DNA of 38,181 bases, from contig CAJWCA010000004.1 of NCBI GenBank assembly GCA_913020395.1, positions 1-38,181 on the forward strand, in the 5' to 3' direction. The DNA comes from an uncultured Cellvibrionales bacterium (GTDB lineage: Bacteria > Pseudomonadota > Gammaproteobacteria > Pseudomonadales > Cellvibrionaceae). The position numbers were made by a program, and so were the translations under genes. Below the pieces are notes generated by a model. That model was not told the origin of the DNA. It did no database searches and worked only from the letters and a program-made list of their open reading frames with translations. Every line of letters starts with the position of its first letter. Position 1 is the stretch's first letter. Shown here in pieces: positions 15,790 through 23,575 of this stretch.

Positions 15790-17457
15790 TCAATAACGCG
15801 ACGAACTTAATACAATATCTGCATCTTTCCAGGCGCGCTGAAAACGCGCCTCGATAACACTGGCAACACCCTCTTTTCCCTGAGCACTCAAGCTCTGCTT
15901 TAGTCCAAAAAGCGAATAGCCGTTTTCAGGGTTACGCCTCAAGTCTTCCCAGTAGACTACTTCCGCTTCCTCGGGCCTGCCAGCCTCCAGCAACACCGCT
16001 CCCAATAAGTGCCTAACGGGAAAATACCAGTCGGGCGGTTCGTTGTAGCGCAAGCCGTCTTCTAGTCGCACCGCTCTTTCTAAATGAGAAGCCGCACGGT
16101 TAAAGTCACCCTCAGCTGCCGCCAACTCACCCAACACTACTTCCTCTGCAATCGTTAACAGATTCCCCGCCGCACCAAAACCTATGTAGTAACCTTGATC
16201 GTCTGTTATTTTATTTCGTAGCTGTACCAGTGCGCCTAGCTCCTCCCTCGCTTTCGGCAAATTTCCTCCATGTAAATAAGCCAAACCTCGACCATAATGC
16301 CAGACACCGTTCATAAATAACGCGCTGTCTTCCGGCTTTGGATCCTCCAGCATAGCCTCCCATAAACCAAATCGCACGGTCACAAACATGGGCTGAGCAC
16401 GAAAGGCTTCATATAATCCCCAAGTGTTCCCACTGGCACCCGGTGGAATCTTGCCCGCTACTTTTTGTCCCGCTTCAAGCGCAGCTTTGCTGCGCCCCTG
16501 GAACATAGCCGACCAGACTTGGAAGTGGAGATTGTGCGGATAATACGCCAGAGGATAGAGCCCTTGTGCCCGACACTGGGTGATGTAACGCTCGTCCGCT
16601 TTCACCGCAAGGGCATTGGCTTTATAAGAGTCGGCGTATCGCCCAACTCTCATATAAATATGAGAGGGCATATGCACGAGATGTCCGGCGCCTGGCATAA
16701 GGCCACCGAGAATGTCTGCGCTGGCAACACCCAACTCTGGCCGGAATGCCTCAACCGTATGGATCAAGTAGTGGTGTGCGCCGGCATGTCGAGGGCTTCT
16801 CGCTATAACTGCTTGCAGTGTTTCCAAAATGATTTCTGTATGGGGTTTTGGCGAGCCATCTTTATACCAATAGTCCCAGGGGTTGGTATTCATGACTGCG
16901 GCGGCGTATAACGTTGCTGCATCGGAATCTTCTGGATAGCGCTTAACTAAAGAGGACATTGTTTCGACATAGGCGGCATCAAGAGCGGAACGGTCTGCCA
17001 CAACGCTTTCAGCGTAGCGCACCGCGAGTGCCTCAATATATGCCTTCTCTTTGGGCGACACTTTCTCTTTTAAGGCAAGGGCCTTCTGCATCGCCTGGTA
17101 AGCCCGGGGCACCACCTCGGACTGCATGGGGAGGTTTAAATTCGGGCCGAGCACCAATGCCCACCCCCAGTAGGCCATTGCATTATTCGGATCGAGTCTG
17201 GCGGCTTCTTTAAACGCTCTGAGTGCCTCGGAGTGATTAAAGCCATAAGTTAACCTTAAACCCTGGTCAAAAAATAGTTGTGAGCGAGGAACACTCGTAG
17301 TCACCTTAAAATGGTGTTTACCTAAACCCGACAGAACGGGAGCAATCGGTCCATCAGAAGCAAGCGGGTCGGCATTAAGTGCTTTTGGGTCGTGAATCTG
17401 GGCCGGTGCAACATTCGAAAATAGCACCAGGAAAATGCCAATAATCCGTATAAACAT
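15790..17457 (-). CDS. Exported TPR-repeat protein
   Basis: 555 residues. A signal peptide (IIGIFLVLFSNVAPA, cleavage before QIHDP) is followed by helical repeats across most of the protein. Clear TPR-like units include FNHSEALRAFKEAARLDPNN and AVLLEAGRPEEAEVVYWEDL. His-rich segments (HAGAHHYLIHTVEAF, HLVHMPSHIYMRVGRY) between the repeats recall a family of large secreted TPR proteins of unknown function. The start has a near-perfect TAAGGAGG Shine-Dalgarno 5 nt before the ATG, so strong translation is expected. Likely periplasmic. Divergent from the lipoprotein gene. No enzymatic motif is recognised, although the His clusters could bind a metal. Confidence 0.8.
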   Translation of the reverse strand: MFIRIIGIFLVLFSNVAPAQIHDPKALNADPLASDGPIAPVLSGLGKHHFKVTTSVPRSQLFFDQGLRLTYGFNHSEALRAFKEAARLDPNNAMAYWGWALVLGPNLNLPMQSEVVPRAYQAMQKALALKEKVSPKEKAYIEALAVRYAESVVADRSALDAAYVETMSSLVKRYPEDSDAATLYAAAVMNTNPWDYWYKDGSPKPHTEIILETLQAVIARSPRHAGAHHYLIHTVEAFRPELGVASADILGGLMPGAGHLVHMPSHIYMRVGRYADSYKANALAVKADERYITQCRAQGLYPLAYYPHNLHFQVWSAMFQGRSKAALEAGQKVAGKIPPGASGNTWGLYEAFRAQPMFVTVRFGLWEAMLEDPKPEDSALFMNGVWHYGRGLAYLHGGNLPKAREELGALVQLRNKITDDQGYYIGFGAAGNLLTIAEEVVLGELAAAEGDFNRAASHLERAVRLEDGLRYNEPPDWYFPVRHLLGAVLLEAGRPEEAEVVYWEDLRRNPENGYSLFGLKQSLSAQGKEGVASVIEARFQRAWKDADIVLSSSRY

Positions 17458-17601
17458 AAAACCTCCTTATTATGGGTGATGCCAGAGACAAAAAAGAATG
17501 CCTCCGAACGACAAGTTATCCCCACTCTACAACCATTGAAAGCTATTTCGAAATCAACTAGCATCCGCGGACCTCATCACCCATTCAACAAGGCTGCCAG
17601 A

Positions 17602-18231
17602 ATGAATGCCGAACAACTGTCTCGCAGATTCTCGCGAGCTGCCCTACCCTGCTTTTTCTTTGTCTCAACCCTCTTACTCAGCGCTTGCAGCAGCTTGCAG
17701 TGGAGCACCGCATGGTCCCTTCGTGGCCTGGAGCCAACAGAGCTCAACCCCAGTGTGGTTCGCCTGATGTTAGACCTGCCAAAGGGCGCCACCTTTGCCA
17801 ACGCCACCCTGAATATGCGCCTACAGTATCGAGATGAGGAAACGGCAATAGTCGATGAGGAATTTGCACTGGACCTCGTTTCATCTGGCCGGGATTTCGG
17901 TGCAGCTAGCCTCTCAAGACAACTCAAAAACCCCATCGTGATTCAGATACCCAGCACCCATGTGAAATCAGTCCTACGATTTCAGGACTTATTTCGGCAG
18001 GAACAAGTTGACCAACGAGGAGGTTCGGCCAGCTTTGGTTTTGGCTTTAAGTTTGACCCGACTTGGATCAACACATACTGCGAAACGGATGGGCGCCCTC
18101 TCACACTGAGCGCCTGGATTCTGGTTGATGAGCTACAAGGCTATCTGCCTTTGGTCGAAAACAGCTCCCTGGCCAAAATGCTGGACCAGCAATGGCAGGG
18201 CATATGCGGCGAACACATCACGGCGGAGTAA
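17602..18231 (+). CDS. Lipoprotein of unknown function
   Basis: 209 residues. The signal peptide has lipobox LLSAC and lipidated Cys29, after a hydrophobic FFFVSTLLL core. The mature part is beta-rich (VVRLMLDLPKGATF, LNMRLQYRDEETAIV, SASFGFGFKF) with two further cysteines (in TYCETDG and GICGE) that could form a disulfide. I do not recognise a family. ATG 17602 is chosen because AAGG lies 8 nt upstream and the signal peptide follows at once; an in-frame upstream ATG at 17476 would add 42 residues before the signal peptide. The 3' end overlaps the convergent YciI-like gene by 14 bp. Confidence 0.72.
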   Translation: MNAEQLSRRFSRAALPCFFFVSTLLLSACSSLQWSTAWSLRGLEPTELNPSVVRLMLDLPKGATFANATLNMRLQYRDEETAIVDEEFALDLVSSGRDFGAASLSRQLKNPIVIQIPSTHVKSVLRFQDLFRQEQVDQRGGSASFGFGFKFDPTWINTYCETDGRPLTLSAWILVDELQGYLPLVENSSLAKMLDQQWQGICGEHITAE

Positions 18232-18544
18232 TATGATCTGACAGCACGGCAATTTGAAAAGGAAACAATTCAGCTGTCATCACGCCACCCTGAACTGCAG
18301 GGTCCTCCCTCATCAGGTTTTCTGCCTCAGCAAAAGAGGCCGCACTTAAAACGACCAGACCAAAGGTCCCTTCATCTGCCGTTTGTGTTCTCCCGGCCAT
18401 TAATACCTGACCTTTACGTGCTCCTGCCTGTAAATATGCCACGTGGGCTGTGACGAGCGCGCCCTCATCTTCCGTGGGCCCCTGAGTGAGCATGCCCAAA
18501 CGCACAGGATGCAGGCGATAAAGGTATTGCGATTGATTATTCAT
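18218..18544 (-). CDS. YciI-like (YCII-related domain) protein
   Basis: 108 residues with the YCII-related pattern: LTQGPTEDEGALVTAHVAYL supplies the His, GQVLMAGRTQ follows, and FGLVVLSAASFAEAENLMREDP holds the helix and Asp. Small dimeric ferredoxin-like fold; biochemical role poorly known in the family. It ends 14 bp inside the convergent lipoprotein gene. No strong Shine-Dalgarno is seen before ATG 18544. Confidence 0.8.
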   Translation of the reverse strand: MNNQSQYLYRLHPVRLGMLTQGPTEDEGALVTAHVAYLQAGARKGQVLMAGRTQTADEGTFGLVVLSAASFAEAENLMREDPAVQGGVMTAELFPFQIAVLSDHITPP

Positions 18545-18671
18545 GAATTTAAGTCCGAATGAGGTACGGGTAACACTTACAGACTAGCAAGCCCTATTGG
18601 CCGACAGCAGCTATCTGAGCTTTGAGTAAAACACAGGGATAGGGTTTCACTCTATTTGGTGAAAATATTAC

Positions 18672-18680
18672 TGGTATAAT
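18672..18680 (+). promoter_or_regulatory. Extended -10 promoter (TGGTATAAT)
   Basis: TG-G-TATAAT is a perfect extended -10 element with no good -35 at the usual distance, which is acceptable for this promoter class. It abuts and overlaps the 22-bp LacI-type palindrome, so repressor binding would block it. A transcript from here would have a leader of about 280 nt before the GH1 gene. Confidence 0.5.
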
Positions 18681-18697
18681 GTAAGCGCTTACATTAT
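18676..18697. promoter_or_regulatory. LacI-family operator, 22-bp perfect palindrome
   Basis: Each arm reads ATAATGTAAGC towards the centre, giving the core TGTAAGCGCTTACA. A CG-centred palindrome with AAGCGCTT is the established operator form of the LacI/GalR family. The LacI-type gene at 21722-22738 in the same cluster is the obvious candidate regulator. Confidence 0.8.
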
Positions 18698-18867
18698 GCT
18701 GGTTTCAGCCCTTCTGATGAAAATGTATAGATCAAACTGAGCGGGGCCCGGGATAGGAAGGCTTCTTTCCGACAGAAAGAAATGAATCTAACTATTTGTT
18801 TTATATATAAATATTTTGCTAAATAAGGATTTCTGCGACAAGCCATATTCACTCATGGGCTGGCAGT

Positions 18868-18896
18868 TTGACAGTAATATACCAACATCGTAGTGT
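18868..18896 (+). promoter_or_regulatory. Sigma-70 promoter candidate before the GH1 gene
   Basis: Perfect -35 TTGACA (18868-18873), 17-bp spacer, weak -10 TAGTGT (18891-18896). The second operator-like site starts inside the -10, so this fits a repressible promoter with a leader of about 60 nt. Confidence 0.55.
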
Positions 18897-18907
18897 AAGC
18901 GCTTTCT
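18894..18907. promoter_or_regulatory. Second LacI-type operator copy
   Basis: TGTAAGCGCTTTCT matches the core of the 22-bp palindrome at 12 of 14 positions. It overlaps the -10 and probable start of the proximal promoter, 58 bp before the GH1 start codon. The two operator centres are about 214 bp apart, which would allow DNA looping by a tetrameric or bridging repressor (inference). Confidence 0.65.
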
Positions 18908-18964
18908 CACAGCTAAAAAGCATGAATACGCAAACGGTGGCAACCGATATTCACGACTACTAGA

Positions 18965-20341
18965 ATGACTGACACTATGACTATTTCATTGCCCACCACA
19001 TCCCCCCTCTGCTCTCCGTCTTTTGTCTACGGAGTTGCCACCTCGTCCTTTCAAATTGAAGGAGGCGCAAGTGAGCGCTTACCATCGATATGGGACACGT
19101 TTTGCGACACACCAGGTAAAGTATTAGACGGTTCCAATGGCGCTGTCGCCTGCAATCATTTTGAATTGTGGGAACAGGATCTGGATTTGATCGACTCTCT
19201 TGGCGTTGATGCCTATCGTTTTTCGATTTCATGGCCCCGTGTCGTCAATCAACAGGGGGAACTGAATCAAGCGGGCATTGACTTCTATATTGGTATTCTC
19301 GACCGCCTCAATGACAAAGGCATCAAACCCTTTGTCACGCTCTATCACTGGGACTTGCCCCAGCACCTTGAAGATAAAGGTGGCTGGCTGAACAGGCAAA
19401 CCGCCTACGACTTTCGCGACTATGTTGATGTTGTGACAAAGGCATTCGGGGAGCGTGTGCATTCCTACGCGACCCTGAACGAACCTTTCTGCTCGGCCTA
19501 CTTGGGTTACGAAGCAGGCATTCACGCGCCCGGGCTAGCCTGTAAAACCTACGGAAAAAAGGCGGCCCATCACTTGTTGTTAGCCCACGGCTTGGCGATG
19601 CAGGTGTTGCAGAAAAACAGCCCAAATACAGAGAACGGTATCGTACTCAATTTCACGCCGTGTTACCCCGAAAGCGATTCAAGCGCTGACCGGGAAGCGG
19701 CAAATATTGCAGATGCACATTTTAATGATTGGTATATTCGGCCCGTCATGACGGGAGTCTACCCAGATCTCATCGAACAATTGCCCAGCAGCGAGAAACC
19801 TGAGATTCAGCCTGGTGACATGGATATCATCAATCAGCCACTCGATTTTATGGGTGTCAATTACTACACCCGTGCCGTCTATCGCTGCGATGATGAACAC
19901 ACCTTTGTGCTGGTACCACAAGATGACGCACCAAAAACCGATATGGGCTGGGAAATTTATCCTCAGGCCTTTACCGATCTATTAGTCGATCTGCACAAGA
20001 GATACACCCTGCCTCCCATTTATATTACTGAAAACGGGATTGCAGAGGCAGATACGATGAGCCAAGGCGCTGTCAACGACAGGACCCGCACCGCCTACTA
20101 CAGCCAGCACCTCAATGCGCTGCACGCTGCCATTTTGCAGGGTGTTGATGTGGTAGGTTATTTTGCCTGGAGCCTTCTGGATAACTTTGAATGGGCCGAG
20201 GGCTACGAGAAACGGTTTGGCATTGTTCACGTAGATTACGATACTCAAAAACGAACAATCAAAGACAGCGGGCTCAGTTACAGCCATTTTATTAACCAAA
20301 GGGGGGACAGTGCGCCTATTAGCGCAAAAGAGCCATGTTAA
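18965..20341 (+). CDS. GH1 family beta-glucosidase (6-phospho or free sugar not decided)
   Basis: 458 residues, the normal length for a GH1 enzyme. The start region FVYGVATSSFQIEGG is the family signature. The acid/base is Glu173 in TLNEP and the nucleophile Glu356 in YITENG. WSLLDNFEWAEGYEKRFG near the C-terminus holds the glucose-binding residues; the E-W-A-E form at this site is typical of beta-glucosidases acting on free glucosides rather than the S/K pattern of phospho-glucosidases. There is no signal peptide, so it works in the cytoplasm on imported oligosaccharides. It overlaps the GPH transporter gene by 7 bp. Two LacI-type operators lie upstream, so induction by a beta-glucoside is expected. 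Confidence 0.93.
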   Translation: MTDTMTISLPTTSPLCSPSFVYGVATSSFQIEGGASERLPSIWDTFCDTPGKVLDGSNGAVACNHFELWEQDLDLIDSLGVDAYRFSISWPRVVNQQGELNQAGIDFYIGILDRLNDKGIKPFVTLYHWDLPQHLEDKGGWLNRQTAYDFRDYVDVVTKAFGERVHSYATLNEPFCSAYLGYEAGIHAPGLACKTYGKKAAHHLLLAHGLAMQVLQKNSPNTENGIVLNFTPCYPESDSSADREAANIADAHFNDWYIRPVMTGVYPDLIEQLPSSEKPEIQPGDMDIINQPLDFMGVNYYTRAVYRCDDEHTFVLVPQDDAPKTDMGWEIYPQAFTDLLVDLHKRYTLPPIYITENGIAEADTMSQGAVNDRTRTAYYSQHLNALHAAILQGVDVVGYFAWSLLDNFEWAEGYEKRFGIVHVDYDTQKRTIKDSGLSYSHFINQRGDSAPISAKEPC

Positions 20342-21663
20342 GCGTCCGAGAAAAAATTGCCTATGGGGTAGGAGACACGGCAAGTAACATCGTCTTTCAA
20401 TCCGTCATGTTATTTTTGTCCTTTTTTTATACGGATATCTTTGGCATTTCACCTGCGGTTGTCGGCACCTTGTTTCTGGTTGTGCGAATATTTGATGCGG
20501 TCACAGACCCCCTCATGGGCTCTATCATCGACAATACCGAGACACGCTACGGGAAATTCCGGCCCTACTTACTCTGGCTTGCCATTCCTTTTGGACTAAT
20601 TAGTGTATTGGCTTTCACCACGCCTGAGCTGTCAAACACCGGTAAAGTGATTTATGCCTTTGTTACCTACACGCTATTAATGATTGCTTATACCGCCATT
20701 AACATTCCCTATTCAGCCCTGGGCGGCGTACTCACCGCCAACCCCAAAGAAAGGGTTTCGGTACAATCTTACCGCTTTGTTTTTGGCATGCTGGGCGGGC
20801 TTCTGGTGACAGCCTTTACCCTTCCTATGGTGGACAAGCTGGGACAGGGCGACGACGCACTGGGCTATCAGCTCACCATTGCCGCTATGAGCACCCTGGG
20901 TGTGATTTTGTTTTTTCTCTGTTTCGCAGGGACTAAAGAACGCATCTCTCCGCCAAAAGATCAGGTGAATACCCTTAAGGGCAGCCTGGCCACACTCTGG
21001 AAAAATGATCAATGGCGCATACTCAGTGCTGCGGCTTTGTTTGTATTAATTGGCATGGTTATGCGGGGTACGCTAGCCATTTACTACGTGAAATATTATT
21101 TACAAAGACCCGATGACATCACTCTATTCATTACCATAGGTATGATTGGCAATATTCTCGGTTGCGCCCTGGCCCAACCGCTGTCCAAACGCTATTGCAA
21201 GGTAAAGGCTTATATCACTATTCAAGTGATCGCCGCGGCCCTTTGCATTGCCAGCTATTTTATCGGACCCTCGCAGTTTGTCCTGGCGCTCGCCATGTAT
21301 TTTATCTGGAGCCTGATTCTGCAAATGGGCACGCCGTTACTCTGGTCCAAAATGGCAGACATCGTGGACTATGGCCAATGGCTGTCGGGCACCCGCATAA
21401 CCGGCATGGTCTACTCCTCGGTCGTATTTTTTATTAAGATGGGGGTCGCGCTCGGCGGCGCATTCGCCAGCTGGCTGCTGGCCTATTATGCTTATGAAGC
21501 CAATACGGCCCTGACAGAGGAAACTCAGCAGGGAATTCTGATTTCGTTTACACTACTGCCCTCTATCGCCTTTATTTTGGTCGCCTTGATTATGCGCCGT
21601 TATACATTGAATGACGCCAGGGTTGAAGAGATCAACAGCGAATTAATGCTCTCTAATTCTTAG
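20335..21663 (+). CDS. GPH-family (MelB-like) sugar:cation symporter
   Basis: 442 residues, about 12 transmembrane helices. The N-terminus REKIAYGVGDTASNIVFQS and the loop VVRIFDAVTDPLMGSIID, followed by TRYGKFRPYLLW, are hallmarks of the glycoside-pentoside-hexuronide family. The Asp residues of the FDAVTDP helix correspond to the cation site of MelB. It imports a glycoside with H+ or Na+. The start ATG lies inside the end of the GH1 gene (7-bp overlap), so the two are co-translated: import followed by hydrolysis of an unphosphorylated beta-glucoside such as cellobiose (inference). The LacI gene follows after 58 bp. Confidence 0.92.
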   Translation: MLSVREKIAYGVGDTASNIVFQSVMLFLSFFYTDIFGISPAVVGTLFLVVRIFDAVTDPLMGSIIDNTETRYGKFRPYLLWLAIPFGLISVLAFTTPELSNTGKVIYAFVTYTLLMIAYTAINIPYSALGGVLTANPKERVSVQSYRFVFGMLGGLLVTAFTLPMVDKLGQGDDALGYQLTIAAMSTLGVILFFLCFAGTKERISPPKDQVNTLKGSLATLWKNDQWRILSAAALFVLIGMVMRGTLAIYYVKYYLQRPDDITLFITIGMIGNILGCALAQPLSKRYCKVKAYITIQVIAAALCIASYFIGPSQFVLALAMYFIWSLILQMGTPLLWSKMADIVDYGQWLSGTRITGMVYSSVVFFIKMGVALGGAFASWLLAYYAYEANTALTEETQQGILISFTLLPSIAFILVALIMRRYTLNDARVEEINSELMLSNS

Positions 21664-21721
21664 GAAAGACAGGTCGAGGACACTCTCCGACGGCATGTAG
21701 GGACACTAGCACAGGTAAACA

Positions 21722-22738
21722 ATGGCTACGATATACGAAGTATCTAAACTCGCAGGCGTTTCGCTGGCAACCGTCTCACGGGTGATGAACCAGAGCCCCA
21801 ATGTCAGTGAAAAAACGCGGAAGAAAGTCAGCGCGGCCATGGCTCAGTTGGACTATCGCCCCAATTCAGTGGCCCAGTCCCTGGCCTCAAACCGATCAAA
21901 CTGTGTGGGTGTATTGGTCTCGGAGCTACACGGTCCCTTCTATGGCGCCATGATCGGTGGTATCGAAGGTGAGCTGAGAAAGGCCAATAAACATATCATT
22001 CTCACCGCGGGTCACAGTGATGAATCTCGCGAACGCGAAGGCATAGATTTTCTCATCAGTCGCAACTGCGACGCTTTGATCTTGCACGTTGAGGCCGTCT
22101 CCGATCGCTACCTGACTGAACTCAGCAAAGGCCGGATACCTATCGTTCTCATCAATCGCCTTGTGCCAGACATCGAAGACCACTGCCTTTTCCTGAATAA
22201 CGAACTGGGAGGTTACCTTGCCACTAAGGCCCTTCTGGACATGGGTCACAAAGACATCGCTTACATATCCGGCCCCCTGTGGAAATCCGACGCCAAAGAT
22301 CGATTTTCCGGACACAAGCGGGCACTGGCAGAGCATGGTTTGAGCTGTTCACCACAAACTGTTTTTGAGGGAGATTACCTCGAGAGCGGCGGTTATGAAG
22401 GCATGGAACACTTTATTAATGAAAAGCTCCCCTGCTCGGCTCTGGCCTGCGGCAATGACGAAATGGCGACGGGCGCCATGGCAAAGGCCCGGGAACACGG
22501 CCTGAACTTGCCTGCTGAACTCTCAATTATCGGCTTCGATAACGTGCTTTTCTCGTCTTACACTTATCCTAAGCTAACCACAATTAACCATCCCATCGAC
22601 GATATGGGTCACATCGCCGCTAAAGCGATTCTTAAATCTGTTTACAACATTAAACAGGATGTGATTCCCAAGGTTTTTGAACCTCGCCTAATTGCCAGGG
22701 ATTCGATCATACCTCTGGAATCAACGGATACGCTTTGA
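21722..22738 (+). CDS. LacI-family transcriptional repressor of the beta-glucoside operon
   Basis: 338 residues. The N-terminal HTH IYEVSKLAGVSLATVSRVMN is the classic LacI motif, followed by the hinge helix (PNSVAQSLASNRS) that inserts in the minor groove at the central CG. A periplasmic-binding-protein-like sensor follows (VGVLVSELHGPFYGAMIGG, LSIIGFDNVLFSSYTYPKLT). The operator it needs, a CG-centred palindrome, is present twice upstream of the GH1 gene. It is inside the operon it probably controls, giving autoregulation. Likely inducer: a beta-glucoside or its product. Its stop overlaps the next start in TTGA. Confidence 0.92.
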   Translation: MATIYEVSKLAGVSLATVSRVMNQSPNVSEKTRKKVSAAMAQLDYRPNSVAQSLASNRSNCVGVLVSELHGPFYGAMIGGIEGELRKANKHIILTAGHSDESREREGIDFLISRNCDALILHVEAVSDRYLTELSKGRIPIVLINRLVPDIEDHCLFLNNELGGYLATKALLDMGHKDIAYISGPLWKSDAKDRFSGHKRALAEHGLSCSPQTVFEGDYLESGGYEGMEHFINEKLPCSALACGNDEMATGAMAKAREHGLNLPAELSIIGFDNVLFSSYTYPKLTTINHPIDDMGHIAAKAILKSVYNIKQDVIPKVFEPRLIARDSIIPLESTDTL

Positions 22739-23544
22739 GAAAGACTCTTGCGATTAGCTGCCTAATAGTCAGCGGTATTGGATTTGCAGACAGCGATGAG
22801 CATACACAAGGGCAGAGTACGTTTAACTGGCCCGGACAATACAAAGCCGCCGTCAGCCTCTCCTACGACGACGCACTCAACAGCCAACTAGACAATGTTA
22901 TCCCAGCATTAAATCGTTATGGTTTTAATGCTACGTTCTTTCTTACTCTCTCCTCTCCCACCCTGAAAACCAGACTCCCAGACTGGCGCGCCGCTGCACG
23001 CCAGGGACACGAGCTGGGCAATCACACGATCAATCACGGGTGTCGCGCGTCACTGCCCGGTAAAGAATGGGTGGCACCGGAAAATGACCTCGATCAGAAA
23101 AGTATCGCCGAAATTAGTCAGGAGGTGAAAAACGCCAATACGTTTTTACATGCGATTGACGGCGAGCAGATGCGCACCTTTACACCACCTTGCATCGACA
23201 TAATGGTAAAAGACGGCAACTATTTGCCCGCTGTCTCAGAGCAATTTGTGGGAATCAAGATGTTAGCGGCACCACCGGTCACTATGCAGAACTTTAAACC
23301 GCTGAACACTCCCACTTGGTTTCCGAGTGGCGTTTCTGGCGAGGCTTTAATTAACTATGTGTCGGACGCGGCAAGAAAGGGAACACTGGCAAGCATTACC
23401 TTTCACGGCGTGGGAGGAGACCACCTCCAGGTATCAAATCAAGCGCACAATGAGCTGCTGGAATATCTAGATAAACACCGAGAAACCTATTGGGTCGATA
23501 CTTTTCTCAACATCAGCCAGCACATTCAAACGCAGCAGAAGTAG
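22735..23544 (+). CDS. Secreted polysaccharide deacetylase (NodB homology)
   Basis: 269 residues. A signal peptide (MRKTLAISCLIVSGIGFA) is followed by the NodB fold. SLSYDDA supplies the catalytic and metal-binding Asp pair (D45, D46), GHELGNHTINHG the metal-binding His97 and His101, and TFHGVGG the later histidine motif. It should remove N- or O-acetyl groups from a glycan outside the cytoplasm. I take the TTG at 22735 as start because it overlaps the LacI stop in a 4-base TTGA and the signal peptide begins exactly there; no ATG is available nearby. Linkage to a cytoplasmic GH1 enzyme suggests pre-processing of an acetylated beta-glucan or xylan (inference). A strong hairpin overlaps the stop codon. 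Confidence 0.85.
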   Translation: MRKTLAISCLIVSGIGFADSDEHTQGQSTFNWPGQYKAAVSLSYDDALNSQLDNVIPALNRYGFNATFFLTLSSPTLKTRLPDWRAAARQGHELGNHTINHGCRASLPGKEWVAPENDLDQKSIAEISQEVKNANTFLHAIDGEQMRTFTPPCIDIMVKDGNYLPAVSEQFVGIKMLAAPPVTMQNFKPLNTPTWFPSGVSGEALINYVSDAARKGTLASITFHGVGGDHLQVSNQAHNELLEYLDKHRETYWVDTFLNISQHIQTQQK

Positions 23545-23570
23545 GTCACGCACAACGCTGTGCGTGACCT
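23543..23570. terminator. Perfect 12-bp hairpin between convergent genes
   Basis: Stem AGGTCACGCACA paired with TGTGCGTGACCT around the 4-nt loop ACGC. It overlaps the last two bases of the TAG stop of the deacetylase gene and lies 6 bp before the 3' end of the DUF885 gene. There is no T-run on either side, so it is not a textbook intrinsic terminator. It may protect the 3' ends of both transcripts or act bidirectionally with help. Confidence 0.55.
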
Positions 23571-23575
23571 GGAAA

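Larger units (their letters stand above)
18545..18964. promoter_or_regulatory. 420-bp control region of the beta-glucoside operon
   Basis: Gene-free stretch between the YciI-like gene and the GH1 gene. It holds a 22-bp perfect palindrome overlapping a perfect extended -10 (18672-18697) and a second operator-like copy near a -35/-10 pair (18868-18907). A weaker inverted repeat TTTCAC-N8-GTGAAA also lies just upstream of the first palindrome. Nothing coding was found in between. Confidence 0.7.

Noticed and set aside
16465-16911. A 148-codon antisense frame within the TPR protein gene
   Set aside because: No motif or ribosome-binding site. The sense gene has a strong Shine-Dalgarno and a signal peptide.
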